NCBI RefSeq assembly: GCF_946481155.1
Contig: NZ_CAMLMK010000025.1
Coordinates: forward strand, 1 to 29,150
Direction of reading: 5' to 3'
DNA length: 29,150 nt
From: an uncultured Flavobacterium sp.
GTDB taxonomy: Bacteria > Bacteroidota > Bacteroidia > Flavobacteriales > Flavobacteriaceae
The notes under the pieces are model-generated. The model worked only from the letters and a program-made list of their open reading frames with translations, did not search any database and had not been told where the DNA came from. Positions 22,983-29,150 of this stretch are shown here, piece by piece. A program made the position numbers and the translations under genes. How positions within the stretch are numbered: the first letter of the stretch is position 1; every line of letters begins with the position of its first letter.

Positions 22983-24054
22983 TTGGCCCGATTAAAAGAT
23001 TAAGGTATTTTTCAATAATGGCTTCTTCCGTATAATTGCTTTTAATTAGCTTAAACAGGACGTGTCCCATTTCACTTCTTAAATTTTCGTTCGTCACTAA
23101 TGCGGTAAGTTTATCGCAAAACAATTTGGATTCCGTTTTTCCAACCATAAATCCGTTTACCGAATCCTGTATAACACTTGGAATTTCTCCTACGGCGGTA
23201 ACCACAACGGGAAGTCTATTAAAACCATATTCCAGTAATGCTACCGGCAACCCTTCTGATTTGGAAGTAAGTATCCCCACCGATGCCTGATGGAGGATGT
23301 TTGAAATATCGGATTTAGAACCATAAACAAATACCTGGTTCTGAAGTCCTTCCACTTTAATTCTTTCATTTAGCTGCGCTGAATAATCGTCTTGAAAATC
23401 TTTTCCTATCAAATGAAAAGTCCAATCTTCATTGGTTTTCCGTAATTGTTTCGCAACATCCAGCAACATATCGTGATTTTTCTGTTCGCGAAGGTTGGCA
23501 AGACAGACTATTCGTTTACCCTGTTCTCCTTCCAGGACTGTTAATTTTTCCGATTCCTGATTGAATTTTACAAAATTAGAAAAATAAACTACGCTTTTAC
23601 AGTACAGATTATTTTTTGCCCATTGCTTCAATTGATCATTCACTACAATTATTCTGCTGAAAAATAAAGACGCTAATCTTAATACAATTCCCTTTCGCTC
23701 TCCTAAAAATTCGCTGTTGCCATAATGATCATGCCAGAGAATTTTAATTTTCGGATACACTAATTTGAGTAGCACCGCCATAAAAAAAGAGGTGCTGTGC
23801 GCATGTATCCATTCCACTTTATTTCGGACAACAAATTTTCGCAGGCGCCATAAGGCTTTGAAGTCCAAAATACTATTGCGTTCTAAAAACAAGTAGGGCA
23901 CATCTTTCGAAATCTCTTTTCGCAGAGGACCCTCTTTTCGGGAAACTGCCAGTGCTGAAAGTTCTGTATGGGCAACTAAAGCATTGGCGTAATTCACTGC
24001 CATACGTTCTGCGCCTCCTGCTTCCAAACTGTCTATTAATTGTAGTACCCTCAT
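22972..24054 (-). CDS. glycosyltransferase family 4
   Basis: This GT-B glycosyltransferase (360 aa) opens with the typical acceptor-side motif VLQLIDSLEAGGAERMAVNY (3-22). The C-terminal domain shows IVCLANLREQKNHDMLLDVA (182-201), FHLIGKDFQDDY, and SKSEGLPVALLEYGFNRLPV (264-283) at the donor site. This has EYG where most GT4 enzymes have EAM or EAL. The protein is soluble, probably membrane-associated, and adds an unknown sugar. It begins 41 bases after the upstream GT4 and overlaps the ligase-type gene by 11 bases. Confidence 0.88.
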   Translation of the reverse strand: MRVLQLIDSLEAGGAERMAVNYANALVAHTELSALAVSRKEGPLRKEISKDVPYLFLERNSILDFKALWRLRKFVVRNKVEWIHAHSTSFFMAVLLKLVYPKIKILWHDHYGNSEFLGERKGIVLRLASLFFSRIIVVNDQLKQWAKNNLYCKSVVYFSNFVKFNQESEKLTVLEGEQGKRIVCLANLREQKNHDMLLDVAKQLRKTNEDWTFHLIGKDFQDDYSAQLNERIKVEGLQNQVFVYGSKSDISNILHQASVGILTSKSEGLPVALLEYGFNRLPVVVTAVGEIPSVIQDSVNGFMVGKTESKLFCDKLTALVTNENLRSEMGHVLFKLIKSNYTEEAIIEKYLNLLIGPIEK

Positions 24055-24095
24055 TTATTGCTGCAAATTTTTCTTATTCCCGTCAATCATTAATC

Positions 24096-25235
24096 CTATT
24101 TTTGCAATAGGCCTTTCACTTCTTCCTCAAAATAATCCAAAGTATATTTTTGTGACCATAACAACGCCTTTTCCGCTTTGGAAAAATAGTCACTTTTATC
24201 TTCAATACATTTCGCTAAAAGTGCTGCATCTTTCTGCAAATCCATGGTAAGCATTATCCCTCTCTCACCTGAATCAACCATATAAGGTACGCAGGAAATT
24301 GGCGTAACCGCAGGTACACAGCCCCAAAACATAGCTTCAGCTACTACTTTTGGCCAACCTTCGCTTTTTGAGGGCAAAAGCAAAAAATGAGACTCCTGAT
24401 ATGCCTTTCGAATCGTTTCCGAATTTTGATTCCCTTTTAAGGAAATGTAACCTTCACGTTTATTCATGCAAATATAGTCTTCAATTTCTTTTCGTTTTAC
24501 CCCTTCACCCATCAGATCCAGACGGACGTTAAATCCTTTCTCAGACAATGCTTCCACTAACTGTACAGCATAAATAGGTCTTTTTCCTTCGGTCAGACTT
24601 CCGACAAAAAGGAATTTCATAGCTTCTTGCGAACTGCTTTTTATTGAATTATTCTGCTCTAAATCGAAAGCTGACTTATCTTTTTCAGTATAGGTAGCGG
24701 TAAAAAAAGGCCTGATGTTTTCAGTGCTTCCCTTCCATTCGCCATACACCAGCACCTGCATGTTTTTGGTCAGGAAAGTATTGGACAGCATCCATTTCTG
24801 CAATCGATAGCTTAACGGTTGTTTGGCTTTAGGATCCCAGTTTCCGGCATATTTAGCTGTTTTAGGCTTACCTGGAAACAAAATTTGAACAAAACAGCCT
24901 ATTAACCCAACATTGCCGGGACATCTGAGATGAATGTGATCTGCCGCTTTCATGGCTGAATAGATTGCCAGTATTATACCCGGCAATCGCAGCATGGATT
25001 TTAGTGCATTTTTGGCCGAAATAAATGAAAAAGCAGGTATGGCTCTAAAGCGAAGATTTTCATGTTCGTAAGAAAGATGAATAGCATTCTCTTTTATGGT
25101 CTGCAAAGGCGCCACTACAACAACTTCATCAACATGTTTCAGCCAGATATTCATTTCACGAATGTAGGGACCATATCCAAAATACGTTTTGTCCTTTTCT
25201 CCGTGAATGACATGAGTGATAATCGTGAAATTCAT
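24096..25235 (-). CDS. glycosyltransferase family 4
   Basis: This GT-B glycosyltransferase (379 aa) starts MNFTIITHVIHGEKDKTYFG, with the Tyr/Gly-rich acceptor loop GYGPYIREMNIWL. The donor half has FLFVGSLTEGKRPIYAVQLV, LDLMGEGVKRKEI and LPSKSEGWPKVVAEAMFWG (287-305), with a standard E-x7-E arrangement. The CDS frame stays open further upstream to 25316, but those 27 codons overlap the methyltransferase gene and look like noise. The ATG at 25233-25235 lies 5 bases after the methyltransferase stop and gives the family-like start. Sugar specificity is unknown. Confidence 0.88.
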   Translation of the reverse strand: MNFTIITHVIHGEKDKTYFGYGPYIREMNIWLKHVDEVVVVAPLQTIKENAIHLSYEHENLRFRAIPAFSFISAKNALKSMLRLPGIILAIYSAMKAADHIHLRCPGNVGLIGCFVQILFPGKPKTAKYAGNWDPKAKQPLSYRLQKWMLSNTFLTKNMQVLVYGEWKGSTENIRPFFTATYTEKDKSAFDLEQNNSIKSSSQEAMKFLFVGSLTEGKRPIYAVQLVEALSEKGFNVRLDLMGEGVKRKEIEDYICMNKREGYISLKGNQNSETIRKAYQESHFLLLPSKSEGWPKVVAEAMFWGCVPAVTPISCVPYMVDSGERGIMLTMDLQKDAALLAKCIEDKSDYFSKAEKALLWSQKYTLDYFEEEVKGLLQK

Positions 25236-25240
25236 GCTTT

Positions 25241-26050
25241 TTACTTCTTCTGCATCACCATGGTTAACTGCATGCAACGAAACAAATGCTTGTCTGAAGT
25301 CGCCGATAACTCCCAATCTTTCTTATGCCATTTTTTTCCGACTTCCTGTTTTCTCTCTGCCGAAATTGGCAAAAGGTTAATTAGAAAATACCATTTTGCC
25401 TGTCCTAAAACGCCATGTCGTTCAATCACTTTGAAAGTGTTATGGAATTTGTAATAGGTTTTTTTGGTAAAGGGCCATTCCCAGTCCTTATCGGATTGGA
25501 AAGGACGGTAAATCATTCTTATTAATTTTATGGGCAGGCTGGTTTCCAAAGGATCATAACTCACAATGATTCCTCCGGGAGCGAGCTTTTCATTAAGTTT
25601 GTTGATCAATACGTCCGGGTTTTGAAAATGATGCAGTACCCCATAAGCGTATATCACATCGAAATCTTTATCCGGAAAATCTGTTTCAGACAGAAAATCG
25701 GCAGCAATCGCTTTGGCCCCCGGAATGTCTTTCAGCCTTTCGTTAAGTTTTGCGATGGCTAAATCACTTAAATCAAGACCAATGTATTCTTTACTGTTTT
25801 GCGCCAGATACATGCTTAGGTTATTCCCGGCGAAACATCCCAAATCAAGCACTTTTTTACCGCTTAAATCCCCGAACCATTCCTTATGCAAATCGTAAGA
25901 CTGATTGAGCACCCCAATATCCCTGCGAATTTGCTTTAAAGTTTTTTCTCGTACAAACGACCAGATGCGGGTGGGAAGATTTTTCTTTTTATGGTTGTAA
26001 AATTCTTTCTGCTTTTTGTTTATTTCAATGATTTCCGCTTCCGTCTTCAT
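25241..26050 (-). CDS. class I SAM-dependent methyltransferase
   Basis: The protein (269 aa) carries a Rossmann-fold methyltransferase domain. Motif I is KKVLDLGCFAGNNLSMYL (65-82), with the acidic end of strand 2 in YIGLDLSDLAIAKL. Motif III/IV is FDVIYAYGVLHHFQNPDVLI, and the post-motif strand is GGIIVSYDPLETS. This fits methyltransferase families 11/25, common in polysaccharide clusters, where they cap or modify sugars; O-methylation of a sugar is my inference. About 60 basic residues precede the domain. It overlaps the upstream GT2 by 26 bases and ends 5 bases before the next GT4. Confidence 0.85.
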   Translation of the reverse strand: MKTEAEIIEINKKQKEFYNHKKKNLPTRIWSFVREKTLKQIRRDIGVLNQSYDLHKEWFGDLSGKKVLDLGCFAGNNLSMYLAQNSKEYIGLDLSDLAIAKLNERLKDIPGAKAIAADFLSETDFPDKDFDVIYAYGVLHHFQNPDVLINKLNEKLAPGGIIVSYDPLETSLPIKLIRMIYRPFQSDKDWEWPFTKKTYYKFHNTFKVIERHGVLGQAKWYFLINLLPISAERKQEVGKKWHKKDWELSATSDKHLFRCMQLTMVMQKK

Positions 26051-27047
26051 ACTTATTGAATTTAGGTCTGTTATATAGCAAGGAGAACCAGCCGCTTAAT
26101 CGTCCAAACGATTCCGTGAACGCTTCCCTTCTTTTTTGAGTTGTAAATATATTACTTAATCTGATAAATGTGAGTAAAAGTGTGATGGTATGCCATTTAA
26201 ATTGTGCCTTTAATGATGGATTAGGATACTTTATACGCCAAATATAAAAGCCATTTCGCACTACCATACGTCCATAACTGAATTTATTGGGTCTGCCGGA
26301 AGCATCGTGATAATGTGCCAATCGTGCTGCTGTGTTCACGTATAATTTCCCAACTTTCGAAAGTCTGAGGGTAAAATCAGCATCTTCATAAAGGCCGTAA
26401 CCTTCAAAATAGGTCGAAAACTGCATTTTTTCAAAAACGCTTTTTCGGAAGGACGATACTCCTCCCATTAATTGTTCCACAGGATAGATTTTTCCGGAAG
26501 GCGGTAAAAAACCAATACTTCTGCCATGAGAGAATTCGGGCAAGTATCCCGGCGGCCTGTTCGTATCTAATCCTAGTCTTTTACGCCATACATAACGACT
26601 GCCGTCTTTACGTTTCCAGCCATCGAACCCGAATTCACTTAATGCCAGATGTTCAGATTCCATGGATTTCCATTGGGTTTCATTGGTAATATAGCCTCCA
26701 ACCCCTAAAGCGTCCGGATGAATGCTATACGTTTCCATAATGGCTTCAAAATATTCCGGTTCCAAAACGGTATCATCATCTAAAAAACAAATAATTTCAG
26801 TAGTGGCTGCAACGCGGTTGATCCCGAAGTTACGCTGTCTTGTCAATCCGCGTTCTTGAGGCGGCACCGAAAAATATAAAAGATTTGAAAACGAGTTTTG
26901 GTCCAGCATCTCTTTGGTCCACTTATCAGGAGAGCCGTCTATGATTAAAATCTCATCCGGATACCTTGTTTGCTTCGCAACAGAATCCAGCAATTTGCGC
27001 AACGGCTCCGGCCTTTTATATGTGCAGACAATCAGTGTAAATTGCAT
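26025..27047 (-). CDS. glycosyltransferase family 2
   Basis: This inverting GT-A glycosyltransferase (340 aa) starts directly with the nucleotide-binding strand FTLIVCTYKRPEPLRKLLDS (3-22). The metal/donor motif is D90-D91-D92 in CFLDDDTVLEPEYFEAI. The acceptor/base region is GGVSSFRKSVFEKM, then GYGLYEDADFTLRLS with the ED pair. A basic, hydrophobic C-terminal tail (about 275-330) may sit on the membrane. Donor and acceptor are unknown. It begins one base after the 511-aa GT2 stop and overlaps the methyltransferase start by 26 bases, so all three are probably translated together. Confidence 0.9.
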   Translation of the reverse strand: MQFTLIVCTYKRPEPLRKLLDSVAKQTRYPDEILIIDGSPDKWTKEMLDQNSFSNLLYFSVPPQERGLTRQRNFGINRVAATTEIICFLDDDTVLEPEYFEAIMETYSIHPDALGVGGYITNETQWKSMESEHLALSEFGFDGWKRKDGSRYVWRKRLGLDTNRPPGYLPEFSHGRSIGFLPPSGKIYPVEQLMGGVSSFRKSVFEKMQFSTYFEGYGLYEDADFTLRLSKVGKLYVNTAARLAHYHDASGRPNKFSYGRMVVRNGFYIWRIKYPNPSLKAQFKWHTITLLLTFIRLSNIFTTQKRREAFTESFGRLSGWFSLLYNRPKFNKYEDGSGNH

Positions 27048-27048
27048 A

Positions 27049-28584
27049 TCAATGGCTTAGTTTTTCTGCCCAATACAAACTTCTTTTCCATTGTTTTTCC
27101 ATATTTTTAAGATACTTAAAAGGATTTTTAATGCTTTGATGAAAGTAATATTTACAGAATAAATTTGTCTTATAACTGTACAACTGTTCTTTTGTATGAT
27201 GGCTCTTTCTGAAAAACATAACACTTGGCGAAGGTTTTGGCTGTACCTCCTCATTTTGCCAGGCTAAAACAGCTTTTGTTCTGAACCCTCCGACGGGTGC
27301 TTTCAGGTGTACGATTTCGGGTTGGGGTAAATAAATAATATCCTTACCATGATTGCGCAACTGCATTCCGAAATCGGCATCTTCACCAAAGCCAAATTCA
27401 TAGCTCATGTTGAATTTTATACTTTGAAGCGCTTTCGTTTTTACGATACTGCAACCGGATCCAAAAGTCCCCCATTGCATGGTCTGCAAAAACTGAGGCT
27501 GCTCCCCTTCACGCAGGCAGGATAACGTAAATGCTTTATTTCCTGTGTTTTCAATGGCGGCAAAAGCAGTTTCCACGAAATCAGCAGAAAACCGGATGTC
27601 GTCATCGGCCATAAAAACCCATTCGCTTTCCAATTCATTGAGTGCCAGATTGCGCGCATTGCAGGCACCTGTCTGATGGATAAAAACATGTTTTATCGGA
27701 AAAGGCCATGACTCACCCACAATATAATCCAGTTCCGTTTCGCTGTTTGCAAGCGGATTCTGTTCTACAATAATGATTTTCTTAGGCAGTACTGTCTGAC
27801 GTGCAAAATCCTTTAACACATCATGCAGATAGACTTTTCGTCCCATCGTGGGAATAATAACATCCAATTCTCTTTTTTCCACAACTTGTCGTGAAGAAGT
27901 CACTTGCATATTGGTTAGTCCATTTCCGGACAACTTTCTTCTGCGGTAAAAAAAAGCGGTTATAAATGCGAAAAACGGAAGCTTTTGCTCGTACAAGAAA
28001 AAATTCATTAGTAACAAGAATACCCATCGAATGCGGTAATGCTGCTTCACAAAACGAAAAAGTGTAGCGATCGACGCCTGTTTGGATGGTTTTATGTTGG
28101 CATTTTCTCTAAGCAATTTAGGTTCCGAATAGCAAAATACACCCAGAGGCATTACTAATTTTGCCATGGAAATCAGAAAATAATCAAAATTCTCATCCCA
28201 ATCCATCTCATCCTTTACCGCTAACAGCACTGCTGCAGCTGTTCCGCCAACTAAAACGGACTGCTGCCATGTTGGATAGGATACATTTTTATTTACATTA
28301 ATGAACACGGTTTCGTCAGCATAACCGATCGCATCAGGTAAATAATTATGTGATGGGGTATATGACAATAATAATTTCCTGTGATGAAATAATTCGGGGC
28401 CAGCCTCTATATTCAAAAGTTCTTTGACGGACTCATGACACCACATGATCAACCTATCCGGGAACTGTTGTGCCAAATCCATGAGGATTTTAGAAATTTT
28501 ATCCGCTGAAAAACCAATCTCAAGTTGTCGCTCAAAATCAAATACAGAAGTTACTTTATTATGTTGATGATAAACTATGATCAT
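27049..28584 (-). CDS. glycosyltransferase family 2 with long unknown N-terminal region
   Basis: The protein (511 aa) has two parts. Residues 240-480 are a GT-A family 2 domain: LDVIIPTMGRKVYLHDVLKD, D327-D328-D329 in FMADDDIRFS, GSGCSIVKTKAL, and GFGEDADFGMQLRNHG with the ED pair at 401-402. Residues 1-235 match no family I can name. That part holds LIMWCHESVKELLN, SYTPSHNYLPDAIGYAD, YPTWQQSVLVGG and FDYFLISMAKLVMPLGVFCY, and a hydrophobic stretch at 186-212 that may bind the membrane. It may be a degenerate second glycosyltransferase module, but this is a guess. It overlaps the upstream GT4 by 4 bases (ATGA). Confidence 0.85.
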   Translation of the reverse strand: MIIVYHQHNKVTSVFDFERQLEIGFSADKISKILMDLAQQFPDRLIMWCHESVKELLNIEAGPELFHHRKLLLSYTPSHNYLPDAIGYADETVFINVNKNVSYPTWQQSVLVGGTAAAVLLAVKDEMDWDENFDYFLISMAKLVMPLGVFCYSEPKLLRENANIKPSKQASIATLFRFVKQHYRIRWVFLLLMNFFLYEQKLPFFAFITAFFYRRRKLSGNGLTNMQVTSSRQVVEKRELDVIIPTMGRKVYLHDVLKDFARQTVLPKKIIIVEQNPLANSETELDYIVGESWPFPIKHVFIHQTGACNARNLALNELESEWVFMADDDIRFSADFVETAFAAIENTGNKAFTLSCLREGEQPQFLQTMQWGTFGSGCSIVKTKALQSIKFNMSYEFGFGEDADFGMQLRNHGKDIIYLPQPEIVHLKAPVGGFRTKAVLAWQNEEVQPKPSPSVMFFRKSHHTKEQLYSYKTNLFCKYYFHQSIKNPFKYLKNMEKQWKRSLYWAEKLSH

Positions 28585-29150
28585 TTTTTCAAAAGCAAGT
28601 TTTCATAAAAACTGATATTCTGTTGTACGATCGCTTCAATATCGAACACATTCTCTACTCGTTTTCTTGCAGCGACGCCAATTTCCTTGCATAATTTTGG
28701 ATCAGAAAACAATAGAGAAATTTGAGAAGCATAGTGCTCGTGATTTTCCGGATGCACCAAAAAACCGCTTTCTCCATCAATTATTAATTCCTGTGCCCAG
28801 CCGATATTGCTGTTTACCACCGGTTTTTGCATAGCCATCGATTCTATCGTTACCATGCCAAGCGTTTCAGCAAATGTAGGGAACACGCAAACATGTGCTT
28901 TTTTGATATATTCCTGAATGCTTACGTAAGGGATTTTTCCCAAATAGGAAACAAAGGGCTTGTCTTCCGCTGGTATCAAATCCTGCATTAATTGCCATGT
29001 CGAAGTGCTTCCTGATTGTAAATCGCCGGAATCACCGCCAATAAGTACCAGTCGGGCTTCCGGATGTATCTCTTTTACTTTATGAAAAATAGCAGGTAAT
29101 TCCAAAACGCCTTTCTTTCGAATTAGTGTACCGACATATAGTAAAAGTTT
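28581..29150 (-). CDS. glycosyltransferase family 4, N-terminal part outside window
   Basis: Only the C-terminal 189 residues are present; the gene starts beyond the right edge, and the frame is open to the last base (LLLYVGTLIRKKGVLELPAI). The donor-binding half of a GT-B enzyme is visible: RLVLIGGDSGDL, FVSYLGKIPYVSIQEYIKKA, FPTFAETLGMVTIESMAMQ with the E-x7-E pair, and IGWAQELIIDGESGFLVHPE. An internal TTG at 29103-29105 could be mistaken for a start, but the reading upstream is clearly coding. The stop overlaps the next start (ATGA), so the operon continues to the right. Confidence 0.9.
   Translation of the reverse strand, partial: KLLLYVGTLIRKKGVLELPAIFHKVKEIHPEARLVLIGGDSGDLQSGSTSTWQLMQDLIPAEDKPFVSYLGKIPYVSIQEYIKKAHVCVFPTFAETLGMVTIESMAMQKPVVNSNIGWAQELIIDGESGFLVHPENHEHYASQISLLFSDPKLCKEIGVAARKRVENVFDIEAIVQQNISFYENLLLKK

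Noticed and set aside
25236..25316. A longer start for the GT4 gene overlapping the methyltransferase
   Set aside because: The added residues are not glycosyltransferase-like, and the ATG at 25235 follows the methyltransferase stop with normal spacing.
1..29150. CRISPR arrays, insertion sequences, prophage, toxin-antitoxin or defence modules
   Set aside because: No regularly spaced repeats, transposase, integrase or recognisable defence protein was seen on either strand.

Overview
This window reads as chromosomal DNA of a Bacteroidota bacterium, most likely a Flavobacterium or close relative. The evidence is low GC content, promoters of the Bacteroidetes type (TTTG, about 19 bases, TAnnTTTG) in place of -35/-10 boxes, a PorV/PorQ-family outer membrane protein, an Lnb-type (former DUF4105) protein, and Flavobacteria-like sequences throughout. 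No intergenic gap exceeds 300 bases. I see no insertion sequence, integrase, phage gene or CRISPR array.

Left part (1-5007): the 5' portion of a tRNA-Thr runs off the left edge, with a clear promoter. An 88-aa protein of unknown function follows. Next is a tight minus-strand operon, idi, PTPS/QueD, bcp, manA, with genes overlapping or 0-1 base apart. Divergent from it is a wrecked D-2-hydroxyacid dehydrogenase gene, then a VanW-family gene, a VOC-family gene with a terminator, and a DUF4242 gene.

Middle (5018-19120): a large FAD-dependent oxidoreductase, a 78-aa unknown, and a RecQ helicase that lacks the zinc cysteines. A plus-strand envelope cluster follows: kdsD (Kdo precursor), tatC, an AhpD-like protein and lptB (LPS export ATPase). 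Then come a leucine-rich-repeat lipoprotein, a probable outer membrane barrel and a DoxX-family membrane protein. On the minus strand are pssA (phosphatidylserine synthesis) and a membrane-anchored GH25 lysozyme-like protein. On the plus strand are a PorV/PorQ-family protein and an Lnb-type putative lipoprotein N-acyltransferase.

Right part (19129-29150, all minus strand): a surface-polysaccharide cluster that continues past the right edge. In transcription order it holds a partial GT4, a two-part GT2 with an unknown N-terminal region, a second GT2, a SAM methyltransferase, two GT4s, an O-antigen ligase/polymerase-type membrane protein, another GT4, and finally an initiating polyprenyl-phosphate sugar transferase. 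Many of these genes overlap or nearly touch, so most are probably one transcript. Wzx, Wza and Wzc-type export genes are not in the window.

Most of the window is ordinary core and envelope biology. I do not see a convincing new multi-gene system. The best leads are the unknown N-terminal domain of the 511-aa glycosyltransferase, the zinc-less RecQ, the C-x5-HGH active site in the gene that would normally be named queD, the VanW gene beside a decayed dehydrogenase, and the lipoprotein/barrel/DoxX cassette.
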